A DNA stretch of 64,000 bases, taken from positions 42,391 through 106,390 of the forward strand of contig CACKOO010000003.1 of the NCBI GenBank assembly GCA_902601765.1. The letters are read 5' to 3'. This DNA is from Hydrogenophilales bacterium (GTDB lineage Bacteria; Pseudomonadota; Gammaproteobacteria; Burkholderiales; Eutrophovitaceae). Position numbers and translations under genes: made by a program. The notes beneath the pieces were generated by a model. That model worked only from the letters and a program-made list of their open reading frames with translations, made no database searches and had not been told where the DNA came from. Below, piece after piece: positions 1 to 9,860 of this stretch; position 1 is the stretch's first letter; the number at the start of each line of letters is the position of its first letter.

Positions 1-1196
1 GCCAATTGACCTAACCGTTGGAAAATTTGTTTTTTTAGATCCATATCTTCAAAAACTGCCTCTACGATAATATCAGCGTCCTTGACGCGATTAAAATCGG
101 TGGAAGGTTCTATCAAATCCATACGATCATCCATGTTTTTTTGGCTTAAACGGCCTTTGGTGACTGTTGAGGAATAATTCTTTTTTATAGTGTTAACCCC
201 TTTTTGCAAAGCATCATCCGATGTCTCAATCATAGTTACAGGAATCCCTGCATTTGCAAAATTCATGGTAATTCCGCCTCCCATGAGTCCTCCGCCAATA
301 ACGGCTACTTTTTTGATTACTCGTAACGGAATATTTTTATCGATATCTGATATTTTTGCGGCAAGTCTTTCGGTAAAAAATAAATGCCTCAGAGCCAGGG
401 ATTCTGTTGTTTCAATCAATCTATTAATTTCTTTTCTCTCAAAAACAATGCCCTCGAAAAAAGATTCATTGAAGCCAACTTCAACCGTATTGATGATAGC
501 CAGCGGTGCAGGGTAACCTTTCAATTTTTTGAGAACTTTATCTCTCTCATTTTGAAAATTGATAAATCCTTTGGTCGGTAATTCGCTAGTACGTCGTATT
601 GTTACTTCCCGCTTAGTCTCTTCTTTTACCCAAACTAAGGCGTTCTTTAAAAGATCGCCAGTTATAATCTTGTCAATGACTCCTATTTTCAGACCCTCTT
701 GTGGACCAATTGGGTCCCCTTTGATCATCATATCAAGGGCCATCTGGCCATCGATTAGTCTCGGCAACCGTTGCGTACCACCAGCACCTGGCATAATACC
801 CAGCTTTACTTCTGGCAAACCTAATAATAATCCCTCATTGCCACAGCGGTAGTGGCAAGCCATCGCCAATTCTAGTCCTCCACCCATGGTGGGTCCTGAA
901 AGGGCTGCGAATATGGGCTTGGTAACTGTGTCTAAATAATCAATTAGATCGGTTAAGGTGGCCATTTCTGGATTATATTCTCCCCCAAATTCACTAATAT
1001 CAGCTCCACCACAAAAATTTGTTCCGCTGCCAATAATAAGAAAAGATTTTACCTTAGGCTCGTGCTCACCAGTTTTTATTGCATTTAAAATACCTTGGGG
1101 AACGCCCTTATTGACTGACATGGCATTGACTGGTGGGTTTTTTATCACTATGACCCCGGTACCACTGTGTATTTGATAGTCAACGAAATCGCTCAT
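1..1196 (-). CDS. 3-hydroxyacyl-CoA dehydrogenase / enoyl-CoA hydratase (FadB-like multifunctional protein), C-terminus cut by window edge
   Basis: Manual reverse-strand translation from ATG at 1196 gives MSDFVDYQIHSGTGVIVIKNPPVNAMS...GPTMGGGLELAMACHYR...LPEVKLGIMPGAGGTQRLPRL...VIKKVAVIGGGLMGGGITMNFANAGIPV; crotonase domain then NAD-binding domain. Open at the edge, so missing from the ORF track. Confidence 0.9.
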   Translation of the reverse strand, partial: MSDFVDYQIHSGTGVIVIKNPPVNAMSVNKGVPQGILNAIKTGEHEPKVKSFLIIGSGTNFCGGADISEFGGEYNPEMATLTDLIDYLDTVTKPIFAALSGPTMGGGLELAMACHYRCGNEGLLLGLPEVKLGIMPGAGGTQRLPRLIDGQMALDMMIKGDPIGPQEGLKIGVIDKIITGDLLKNALVWVKEETKREVTIRRTSELPTKGFINFQNERDKVLKKLKGYPAPLAIINTVEVGFNESFFEGIVFERKEINRLIETTESLALRHLFFTERLAAKISDIDKNIPLRVIKKVAVIGGGLMGGGITMNFANAGIPVTMIETSDDALQKGVNTIKKNYSSTVTKGRLSQKNMDDRMDLIEPSTDFNRVKDADIIVEAVFEDMDLKKQIFQRLGQL

Positions 1197-1319
1197 AATT
1201 GTGGATCCTCTTAAGATTTAAGGTTGCCGGCATAATCGCCCGCAATTATAAGAAACAACCTACTTGTTAAGTAAACAACCATCGAATACGCACACAAAAA
1301 CTTGGTTATTTGTCTTTGA

Positions 1320-2024
1320 TCACCCGGTTACTTCAAGCCATTCTTTTCTAACAGATTCATTTTCAGAAAGTTGACTAGGAGTTCCTTCAAAAACAATTTG
1401 CCCGTGTCCCATCACATAAACACGTGTTGATATTCTTAAAGCGATTGTCAGTTTTTGCTCTACTAAGACAATTGAGATGCCTCTTTTTTTTATCTCCTCA
1501 AACAAAACCGCCATCTGCTCAACAATTTTTGGTGCTAGACCTTCTGTGGGCTCGTCAATCATTACCAGATCGGGATCTCCCATCAACGTTCTGCACAAGG
1601 TAAGCATCTGCTGCTCACCACCTGATAAAACACCGGCTGGCGCTTCGGATCGGTCGCGAAGTTGAGGAAACATATCAAACATGTCATCCATGGTCCATCT
1701 CTCATTTACGATTCCAGATTTCATACCGAGCAACAAATTCTGCTTAACAGTAATTGCTGGGAAAATATCACGATTTTCTGGCACATAACCGAGACCTTCT
1801 CTTGAAATCACATATGCTGGCTTACCGCATAATTCCCTATCCTTAAATTTTATCGAACCTGTACAATCTACCTGACCCATTATAGACTTTATGGTAGTTG
1901 ACCGACCCACTCCATTTCTTCCCAATAAACTTACTATCTCGCCTTCCCCAACGTACATATCAACGCCATGAAGAATATGGCTCTTCCCGTAAAATGAATT
2001 TAATTCTTTCACAGTCAACATCAC
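1320..2024 (-). CDS. livF: Branched-chain amino acid-type ABC transporter ATP-binding protein (LivF family)
   Basis: LSGGEQQMLTLCRTLMGDPDLVMIDEPTEGLAP; variant Walker A GRNGVGRST; tandem with livG/M/H. Confidence 0.88.
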   Translation of the reverse strand: MMLTVKELNSFYGKSHILHGVDMYVGEGEIVSLLGRNGVGRSTTIKSIMGQVDCTGSIKFKDRELCGKPAYVISREGLGYVPENRDIFPAITVKQNLLLGMKSGIVNERWTMDDMFDMFPQLRDRSEAPAGVLSGGEQQMLTLCRTLMGDPDLVMIDEPTEGLAPKIVEQMAVLFEEIKKRGISIVLVEQKLTIALRISTRVYVMGHGQIVFEGTPSQLSENESVRKEWLEVTG

Positions 2025-2773
2025 TTTTGCTCCGTTCCAAGGTAAGCTTCTTGAACCGCACTATTTTCCTGGATTTCCGACGGCTTGCCTGTTGCAATTA
2101 CCTGCCCATAGACCAAAACCGAAATTCGGTCAGCAAGTCCGAAAACAACGCTCATATCATGCTCGACCATCACCAAGGTTTTCCCTTCTGTTACTTTACG
2201 CACTAAATCAACCGCATCATTGCGTTCTGTTAAACTCATGCCAGCCGTTGGTTCATCGAGAAGTATTACTCTCGCCCCGCCAGCTATAGTTACGCCGATC
2301 TCAAGTGCACGTTGCTCTGCATAAGTCAGAACACCAGCTATTCTGGCACGTAGATCCTTTAATCCAATTAGCTCAACAATTTCCTCAGTTCTTTCGCTAG
2401 CATCGGTTAATCCGTCAACTCTGTGCCAAAAAGAATATTTATATCCTAGACCCCAAAGTACCGCACACCTAACATTTTCGTAAACCGACATTTTTGGAAA
2501 AATATTAGTTATTTGAAAGCTCCGGGATAACCCTTTTCGGTTGATGCTCTGCGGATCCATCTCAGTTATATCCTCGCCAGACAACTCGATGGACCCACTT
2601 GTGACTGGAAACCTTCCACTAATTAAATTAAAAAGCGTAGATTTTCCTGCTCCGTTGGGACCAATGATTGCATGCCTCTCGCCGTCACGAATCTCAAGAT
2701 CAATACCTTTTATAATTTCAGTTTGACCAAAATTTTTTGTCACTCTCGAAAGTTTTATCGCAGAAGTAATCAC
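2021..2773 (-). CDS. livG: Branched-chain amino acid-type ABC transporter ATP-binding protein (LivG family)
   Basis: GPNGAGKSTLFNLISGRFPVTSGSI, LLDEPTAGMS; 4-nt overlap with livF. Confidence 0.9.
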   Translation of the reverse strand: MITSAIKLSRVTKNFGQTEIIKGIDLEIRDGERHAIIGPNGAGKSTLFNLISGRFPVTSGSIELSGEDITEMDPQSINRKGLSRSFQITNIFPKMSVYENVRCAVLWGLGYKYSFWHRVDGLTDASERTEEIVELIGLKDLRARIAGVLTYAEQRALEIGVTIAGGARVILLDEPTAGMSLTERNDAVDLVRKVTEGKTLVMVEHDMSVVFGLADRISVLVYGQVIATGKPSEIQENSAVQEAYLGTEQK

Positions 2774-4029
2774 AATAACCCTTTTGATTGTAAATCTGGC
2801 CCAAGGTCTTCCCAGGCCTTACCAACAATTCTTGTTGATTTGATAAAAAACGTTGTGCCCACAACGAATAAGAATAAGACAACCAGCCAAGAATTAACGC
2901 TGGAGGAAGGATCAATAATTACCCCGAACAAATTCATGGGTTCACGTCCTGATATAGCCGATTCCACGTGATATATCATTTCTATAATAGATACGAAACC
3001 CAAAAGCATAGCTGCACCAGTAGCTGCGACAACAGCATACGAAGGCACCAAGCGCCCCAAGAGATTCGCCCTCATCACCGGTTCGTGCTTTGCGATAAGG
3101 CCAGCGATACCCCCGGGGGAAAACATAATAATCACTAAGAATAATAATCCAAAGTAAAGCAACCAAGCCTCTGTGTAGTTAGATAACGCTGACTGCAAAA
3201 AAGTTACCAAAATTGCGCCAATGATAGGTCCCCAAAAGTGCCCAATACCCCCGATAAATGCCATTAATACCACTCGGCCTGACTCTAGAATTCCCAAAGT
3301 CTCAAACGTAACTATTTCATAGTTGATAATGTAGAGACTTCCAGCCAACCCGGCAAAAAAACCAGCCAATGTCATTGACATCCAACGCACTCGGGTTGGG
3401 TTATACCCCAAAAACTTCGCCCTCTCTGGGTTATCTCTAACCGCATTTGCCATTCGGCCAAGCGGAGTCCTCGTGATAGCATACATCCCAATTATGCTAA
3501 AAATACACCACGATACGACAAGGTAGTACACTTGGATTTGAGAGCTGAGACTAACACCCATCAAAGGACCTCCAGCTGTACGATTAGTGTCTATTCCGGC
3601 TTCCCCTCCAAAAAAAGCTGTAAACATTAGAGCACTCGCCGCTACCATTTCCGCTATTCCCAAAGAAATCATTGCGAACGGAGTTCCGGGTCGCCGAGTA
3701 GTAATAACCCCAATTATAAAACCGAAAAACATTCCGCAAAGTCCTCCAAAAATCGGGACCAGCGATATTGGCATCCATATGACTCCCGAGGCTATCCAAT
3801 TTATAAGATGTGCCGTGAAAAATGCCCCCAAACCATAATAAACGGCATGTCCAAAAGATAGTAAACCGACCTGCCCCAAAAGCATGTTATAGGAAAGTGC
3901 GAAGATCATAGCGATTGCCATTTGAGTCATTAGCGATAGAGCGAAGCTCTGACTGAACACATGAGGAAGTACTAGAAAAACCGCCACCAAAATGATCCAA
4001 ATAAAATTATTTTTCGCGAAATTCATCAT
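2770..4029 (-). CDS. livM: Branched-chain amino acid-type ABC transporter permease (LivM family), with C-terminal extension
   Basis: ALSYNMLLGQVGLLSFGHAVYYGLGAF, AFIGGIGHFWGPIIGA; polytopic. Confidence 0.9.
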   Translation of the reverse strand: MMNFAKNNFIWIILVAVFLVLPHVFSQSFALSLMTQMAIAMIFALSYNMLLGQVGLLSFGHAVYYGLGAFFTAHLINWIASGVIWMPISLVPIFGGLCGMFFGFIIGVITTRRPGTPFAMISLGIAEMVAASALMFTAFFGGEAGIDTNRTAGGPLMGVSLSSQIQVYYLVVSWCIFSIIGMYAITRTPLGRMANAVRDNPERAKFLGYNPTRVRWMSMTLAGFFAGLAGSLYIINYEIVTFETLGILESGRVVLMAFIGGIGHFWGPIIGAILVTFLQSALSNYTEAWLLYFGLLFLVIIMFSPGGIAGLIAKHEPVMRANLLGRLVPSYAVVAATGAAMLLGFVSIIEMIYHVESAISGREPMNLFGVIIDPSSSVNSWLVVLFLFVVGTTFFIKSTRIVGKAWEDLGPDLQSKGLL

Positions 4030-4036
4030 GTCAGAA

Positions 4037-4984
4037 CTAAGTCTCCCGATTTCCCATCAGACCACTGGGCCGGAAGATCAACATTAATACTAAAAGCATG
4101 TATGGCAAAACAGGAGCAAGTTGAGACAGGGTGATGGTGGATAACCCGTAAAACATAGACTCACTAGTTATTTCTAAGCCGACCAAATGCATCAAATTAA
4201 CAAAAGAGTAGTCTAGAGCGACAGAAAATGTCTGAATCGTACCTATGAGAAGAGAAGCGACAAAAGCTCCGGGAAGAGAACCCATACCTCCAAAAACAAC
4301 CACCACGAAAATAATGGTACCCACGGCAAACGCCATACCTGGTTCCGTTATAAATAAATTACCACCTAGAACACCAGCCAATCCAGCTAGGGCGGCTCCT
4401 CCAGCGAAAACAAACATAAATACTCGGGGCACATTGTGACCTAGCGCCTCCACCATATCTGGATGAGTGAGTGAAGCTTGAACTATGAGACCAATTCGAG
4501 TTTTTGTAAGCATCAAATAAAGCCCGATCAACATGGAAACTGAGATCGCCATCATGAAAGCTCGGTAAGCAGGGTATTGGGTGGTAAAAATTGTGAATAT
4601 TGTAAAATCGAGAGAAGCAGGCACTCTGTAATCTACAGGAGCTCTTCCCCAAATGAGGTGCACTATTTCCTCAATAACATATGCCAGACCAAACGTGAAA
4701 AGTAACTCGGCAACATGACCAAATTTATGAACAGTACGCAATCCATATCTCTCTACCACCGCTCCAATGGCTCCTACCAAAATGGGCGCTAAAAATAGTG
4801 CCGGCCAGAAACCAGTAAAATATCCCACTTGATAAGCAGCATAGGCTCCCAGCATATAAAAACTAGCGTGAGCGAAGTTAAGCACCCCCATCATGCTAAA
4901 AATCAGGGTCAACCCTGATGAAAGCATGAAGAGAAGTAACCCATACGACAAACTGTTCAACGCCGTAACAAGAAAAAACTCCAA
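4037..4984 (-). CDS. livH: Branched-chain amino acid-type ABC transporter permease (LivH family)
   Basis: GLTLIFSMMGVLNFAHASFYMLGAYAAY, VFGGMGSLPGAFVAS. Confidence 0.9.
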   Translation of the reverse strand: MEFFLVTALNSLSYGLLLFMLSSGLTLIFSMMGVLNFAHASFYMLGAYAAYQVGYFTGFWPALFLAPILVGAIGAVVERYGLRTVHKFGHVAELLFTFGLAYVIEEIVHLIWGRAPVDYRVPASLDFTIFTIFTTQYPAYRAFMMAISVSMLIGLYLMLTKTRIGLIVQASLTHPDMVEALGHNVPRVFMFVFAGGAALAGLAGVLGGNLFITEPGMAFAVGTIIFVVVVFGGMGSLPGAFVASLLIGTIQTFSVALDYSFVNLMHLVGLEITSESMFYGLSTITLSQLAPVLPYMLLVLMLIFRPSGLMGNRET

Positions 4985-5245
4985 AAAACCCCCTAAATTG
5001 CGTACCGTCTATTTGCTTGCAAGCCAGATTATATCAACACCCGACTAAAAATCGAACAACAGATTATCGTTTACCTTACTCGTACATATCAATAGATCCT
5101 AAATTATTTTACTATCGACTTCAAATTTTTTGTTTACTCCCTCTATAATCCATGCGTAAACTAAAAATTATTGCCGAGAAAATATTAATAGAAAATTCGT
5201 GGTTAACAGGCTTTAGGCTAAATTTATAATTTAAGGAATTTTTAT

Positions 5246-6886
5246 ATGAATTCGCACATGATGGAAGTACCGTTACTAATTTCATCACTAATAAAATATG
5301 CTGATCGCTACCATGGCGATACCGAAATTGTCACTCGGACGGTGGAGGGAGATATACATCGCTATAATTACTCGGAAGCTCATGAACGATCTAAAAAACT
5401 TGCAAACGCTCTAGTTAAAATCGGAGTAGTGAGGGGAGACCGTATTGCCACACTGGCTTGGAACACCCATCGGCATCTGGAAATTTACTATGGCGTATCC
5501 GGATCAGGAGCAATATGCCACACAGTAAATCCCCGTCTTTTCCGAGAACAAATAATATACATTATGAATCATGCCAAAGATAATTGCTTATTTTTTGACC
5601 TCACGTTTTTGCCGATTGTCGAGAAACTTCTGCCCGACCTCCCTCTCGTTGAGCACTTCGTCTTAATGACAGATAAAGCCCACATGCCCGTTTCTCAAAT
5701 TCCAAATCTACTTTGCTACGAACAACTAATTGAAAGCGATTCGGGAAACTTTGTTTGGCCTGAGTTTCCTGAAAAAACTGATTCTTCACTTTGCTATACC
5801 TCCGGCACGACCGGAAACCCCAAGGGTGTTATGTATCAGCACAGAACTACAATCCTACACAGCTACGCTGCTGCGATGCCCGACGCGCTTAACCTCTCTG
5901 CTAGAGACGTAATTTTACCAGTCGTACCAATGTTTCACGCAAATGCATGGGGTTTACCGTACGCGGCTGCTTTAACAGGAGCAAAATTAGTTTTGCCTGG
6001 TGCAGGGATGGATGGGGCCAGCCTGTTTGAGTTATTTGAAAATGAAAAAGTAACACTTTCTGCTGGAGTACCAACGATATGGATGGGGCTTGTTAGTCAT
6101 TTAAAAGATAATAAATTAAAATTTTCAACACTTAAAAGGACAGTAATCGGGGGCTCGGCTGTACCTCCTGCGATGACACGCTCCTTTGAGGAGGATTACC
6201 AAGTTGAAGTGCTACATGCTTGGGGGATGACCGAAATGAGCCCTCTTGGCACAGTGTCAATTATGAAACACAAGCATTTGTCCCTGAGCAAAGACAAGCA
6301 ATTAGCTATCAAAGATAAGCAGGGTCGACCAATTTATGGCGTTGACATGAAAATAGTTGATGACCAGGGCAGAGAACTACCTTGGGACGGCAAAGCTTTC
6401 GGTGAATTATTAGTCAGAGGCCCATGGATATTGAATAGTTATTACCGCGATGGTGACGAAAAAACTTTAAAACCCGACCATAATGGTCTGGAATGGTTTC
6501 CCACAGGAGATGTAGCCACAATAGATCCTGATGGATTTATGCAAATCACTGACAGATCCAAGGATGTAATCAAGACCGGCGGCGAGTGGATAAGCTCAAT
6601 CGACCTCGAAAATACTGCAGTATCGCATCCTGATATTGCCGAGGCTGCCGTGATTGCGGTTTACCATCCAAAATGGGATGAGCGCCCTTTGCTAATAGCT
6701 GTAAAAAAACAGGAAGCAACTTTAAGTAAGGAGGACATTATTAATTTTTTCGCAGGAAAAGTTGCGAAGTGGTGGATTCCAGATGATGTGGTATTTGTTT
6801 CAGAATTACCCCACACTGCAACGGGGAAATTACAAAAAAACAAATTGCGGGAGGAATTTGCAAATTATAAACTTCCGACCGCTTGA
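5246..6886 (+). CDS. Acyl-CoA synthetase (AMP-forming, medium/long-chain fatty acid-CoA ligase family)
   Basis: AMP-binding motif [62 protein letters not shown]-terminal TATGKLQK. Confidence 0.92.
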   Translation: MNSHMMEVPLLISSLIKYADRYHGDTEIVTRTVEGDIHRYNYSEAHERSKKLANALVKIGVVRGDRIATLAWNTHRHLEIYYGVSGSGAICHTVNPRLFREQIIYIMNHAKDNCLFFDLTFLPIVEKLLPDLPLVEHFVLMTDKAHMPVSQIPNLLCYEQLIESDSGNFVWPEFPEKTDSSLCYTSGTTGNPKGVMYQHRTTILHSYAAAMPDALNLSARDVILPVVPMFHANAWGLPYAAALTGAKLVLPGAGMDGASLFELFENEKVTLSAGVPTIWMGLVSHLKDNKLKFSTLKRTVIGGSAVPPAMTRSFEEDYQVEVLHAWGMTEMSPLGTVSIMKHKHLSLSKDKQLAIKDKQGRPIYGVDMKIVDDQGRELPWDGKAFGELLVRGPWILNSYYRDGDEKTLKPDHNGLEWFPTGDVATIDPDGFMQITDRSKDVIKTGGEWISSIDLENTAVSHPDIAEAAVIAVYHPKWDERPLLIAVKKQEATLSKEDIINFFAGKVAKWWIPDDVVFVSELPHTATGKLQKNKLREEFANYKLPTA

Positions 6887-6892
6887 TATAAG

Positions 6893-7831
6893 TCAATAAC
6901 CTTTCTCAGTATCCACTAACCCTTCCGGCTGCAGCCCACGCTCTATGAGCTGGATGTTATTTAAAATTTGGTCTACAGCCAGATTGAATATAGTTGGAGC
7001 AGCAACATGAGGTGTCACGTAAATTGCTGTATTTTGAAAAAAAGGATGATCCGCTGGTAAAGGTTCCTGACAAAAAACATCTAAAAACGCACCCTCGATA
7101 TGTTTCGATTCTATTCCCTCTAAAAAATCTTTCTCCACAACGGTTTCCCCTCGGCCGATATTGATAAAGTAACTGCCTTTCCCTAGTTTATTAAAAAATT
7201 CAGAATTCAAAAGACCTGCCGTGGCCGAAGTAAGGGGCAATACATTAACTAAAATTTTTATTTTAGATAAAAATAACTTTAATTCCTTGGATCCCGAAAA
7301 CACTTTGTATCCACTTGTTTCCTTAACAGTCCGAGCCCATCCGAAAACTGGAAAACCATTAGCCACAAGCGTATTTGCAACCTTTTCTCCAATGACGCCG
7401 ACACCCATAACTCCGACTGGCCAATCAGTTAGTGGCTGATATTCGCGAGGCACCCAGTTTTTGTGACACTGATCTTTTTGATATTGATCGAAACCACGCT
7501 GAAAAAAAAGGGCGGCATAAAGCACGTATTCCGCCATGGGTTTGGCCATTCCCGCATCTAATAACCTAACAATTTGTATTTTTCTTGCAATTTTTTTGTT
7601 CCCAAGGACAAAATCAACACCAGCCCCCAAGACAAAAATGGTTTCTAAGCTCGGAAGAAAATCCCAGACATCCGTAGGTGGCTTCCAGACGATAGCATAC
7701 CTAATTCCAAGCGCTTTTGATTGAATCGGCCATTCGAGGAATTGCATTTTGGGAAATTTGCTCCGGAATGCTGCCTTCCATTCCTTCCCAGCCTGCAAAT
7801 CCCCCTCATCTGGTACAAAAATGACACCCAT
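6893..7831 (-). CDS. Glyoxylate/hydroxypyruvate reductase A-like D-2-hydroxyacid dehydrogenase
   Basis: GVMGVGVIGEKVANTL, INIGRGETVVEKD, GAFLDVFCQEPLPADHPFF. Confidence 0.85.
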   Translation of the reverse strand: MGVIFVPDEGDLQAGKEWKAAFRSKFPKMQFLEWPIQSKALGIRYAIVWKPPTDVWDFLPSLETIFVLGAGVDFVLGNKKIARKIQIVRLLDAGMAKPMAEYVLYAALFFQRGFDQYQKDQCHKNWVPREYQPLTDWPVGVMGVGVIGEKVANTLVANGFPVFGWARTVKETSGYKVFSGSKELKLFLSKIKILVNVLPLTSATAGLLNSEFFNKLGKGSYFINIGRGETVVEKDFLEGIESKHIEGAFLDVFCQEPLPADHPFFQNTAIYVTPHVAAPTIFNLAVDQILNNIQLIERGLQPEGLVDTEKGY

Positions 7832-7868
7832 TATTTCTCCGAACCTTCCCTCAACTAGTAATAAAATA

Positions 7869-8708
7869 TTATATTATTGGACCAGAAACTTCTAGGTCAT
7901 CGATTAAGCGAGTTTGACCAAGACTCGCCGCTCCAAGGATGACTAAATCTGTGTCATTATTTGACGGACGAAGTAGCCCAATTTTCGTTCGAACCACGAC
8001 ATAATCTACTTTCCAACCATGCCTTGCCAACAATTCACCAGCCGCATATTCCATAGCAACAAAATTGCGATCTCCGGATATTATCGAATCGTAAATATTT
8101 TGCATCGCTAGCCGAAGCCTTGGTGCCTCTCTAAACTCGTCATCACTTAAATGACGATTTCTTGAGGATAATGCGAGACCAGTATTGGCTCTAACTGTTT
8201 CGCCTGATAGAATTTCGATGGGCAAAGAGAATTGTTTAACCAGACCACGTATTATTGCCAGTTGCTGATAATCTTTTTTCCCAAAAACAGCCAATTGTGG
8301 ACGAACTATATTGAATAGTTTCATAACAATTGTACAAACGCCCCGAAAATGATCTGGCCTGAACCTGCCTTCAAGCTTTTTAGCTAGTCGCGGTGGATCA
8401 ACAAAGTACTTCTGTCCCTCAGGATAAATCTCTTTTTCATCCGGGCAAAAAACTAAGTCATTGCCGGCTTTTTCTAACTTATTGAAATCATCCATTAATG
8501 TTCGAGGATAGCCATTAAAATCATCAATGAGGTTAAATTGTAAACGATTGACAAAAATTGTTGTGACAACAGTTTGCGCTTTTTCTTTGGCTAATGAAAC
8601 TAAACTCAAGTGTCCTTCATGAATATTCCCCATTGTCGGTACGCATCCGATAGATTTTTTTTCATTTAGAAACTGTCGCAAATTTTCAATATCTTTTATT
8701 ATTTCCAT
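7869..8708 (-). CDS. panC: Pantothenate synthetase
   Basis: GCVPTMGNIHEGHLSLV, FGKKDYQQLAIIRGLV, LSSRNRHLS. Confidence 0.95.
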   Translation of the reverse strand: MEIIKDIENLRQFLNEKKSIGCVPTMGNIHEGHLSLVSLAKEKAQTVVTTIFVNRLQFNLIDDFNGYPRTLMDDFNKLEKAGNDLVFCPDEKEIYPEGQKYFVDPPRLAKKLEGRFRPDHFRGVCTIVMKLFNIVRPQLAVFGKKDYQQLAIIRGLVKQFSLPIEILSGETVRANTGLALSSRNRHLSDDEFREAPRLRLAMQNIYDSIISGDRNFVAMEYAAGELLARHGWKVDYVVVRTKIGLLRPSNNDTDLVILGAASLGQTRLIDDLEVSGPII

Positions 8709-8734
8709 AAATTGAACTCTTAAAAATCTGTGCT

Positions 8735-9373
8735 TTAATCGGCAAATCCAAAAAATTCTCTGGGGCCTCTCATGCCAAGAATTCTTTCATATAGCATCTC
8801 AAAGTGACGTGTGCTATCAACGAAATTTAAATTGTCACTATTTACAATAAGTAACGGTGACCTGTCATACGCGTGAAAAAATCTCTGATATTCTTGAAAC
8901 ACCAATACCAGATAGTCTTTTGTTATTTGTTTCTCATATATTTTACCTCGGCTCTTTACTCTATTAATTAACTTCGTTGGTGAAGCTTGTAGATATATGA
9001 CTAATTCGGGAACTGGAGCACCAGGCTTCAAATAGTCATAAATTTTCCTATAAAGGTTAAATTCGTCGTCACTAAGATTAAGTTTTGCGAAAATTGGATC
9101 TTTCTCCAACAGGAAATCTGCAACTGTAACCGAATCAAATAGTTTCATTTGCACCATTTCATCTATCTGCTCCACTCTCCTTAAGAAAAAATTTAATTGT
9201 GTTGCTAGTGCAAATTTTTCCTTATTTTGATAAAACCTTTCTAAAAACGGATTTGAATCAGGGTCTTCCAAAAGCATTTGTCCTCCAAGCTGCCTGCTTA
9301 GGAGACGCGTAAGGCTGGTCTTTCCAGCACCAATAGGACCTTCCACCGCAATATAATTGAAATTATTTCGCAT
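8735..9373 (-). CDS. Deoxynucleoside kinase family protein
   Basis: YIAVEGPIGAGKTSLTRLLSRQ; deoxynucleoside kinase-like body. Confidence 0.88.
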   Translation of the reverse strand: MRNNFNYIAVEGPIGAGKTSLTRLLSRQLGGQMLLEDPDSNPFLERFYQNKEKFALATQLNFFLRRVEQIDEMVQMKLFDSVTVADFLLEKDPIFAKLNLSDDEFNLYRKIYDYLKPGAPVPELVIYLQASPTKLINRVKSRGKIYEKQITKDYLVLVFQEYQRFFHAYDRSPLLIVNSDNLNFVDSTRHFEMLYERILGMRGPREFFGFAD

Positions 9374-9860
9374 TTAATTTTTTAATACCTGATTTCGAAA
9401 CTTTTCCCAAAAGGTCTGTAGCCAATCCATAACCATGAATTATTACACTAGCATCTATCTCTATTAATGGAACCAAAACAAATGCGCGCTTGTGAATTCT
9501 TGGATGAGGAACTATTAAATCATTTCGTGAAATTATAACATCTCCATAAAGCAGTAAATCCAAATCGATGACTCGTGCTTGATTAACACCGCTTCTAACT
9601 CTACCACGCTGCTTTTCAATACCAAGGAGAGCAGAAAGCAAGGTGAACGGTGATAGAAATGTCGAGATTTTAACCACGGCATTCAAAAATTTGGGCTGAT
9701 CTACTCCTCCCTCGGGTTCGGTCTCATATATCGAAGAAACCGCCAAAAAACGGCAATTTTCCAAATCACTTAGGAGCCTAACAGCAGTTTTTATTTCCGT
9801 AAGAGAATTTCCTAGATTGCTTCCGAGAGCAACATATGCTTCGGTAATAACAGAATTCAA
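9363..9860 (-). CDS. folK: 2-amino-4-hydroxy-6-hydroxymethyldihydropteridine pyrophosphokinase
   Basis: AYVALGSNLGNSLTEI, SIYETEPEGGVDQPKFLNAVV, RVIDLDLLLYGD, VPHPRIHKRAFVLVPL. Confidence 0.96.
   Translation of the reverse strand: MNSVITEAYVALGSNLGNSLTEIKTAVRLLSDLENCRFLAVSSIYETEPEGGVDQPKFLNAVVKISTFLSPFTLLSALLGIEKQRGRVRSGVNQARVIDLDLLLYGDVIISRNDLIVPHPRIHKRAFVLVPLIEIDASVIIHGYGLATDLLGKVSKSGIKKLNAK

Noticed and set aside
190-1176. Plus-strand ORFs 190..516, 384..581, 559..852 and 958..1176
   Set aside because: All are antisense to the edge-truncated FadB-like gene on the minus strand.
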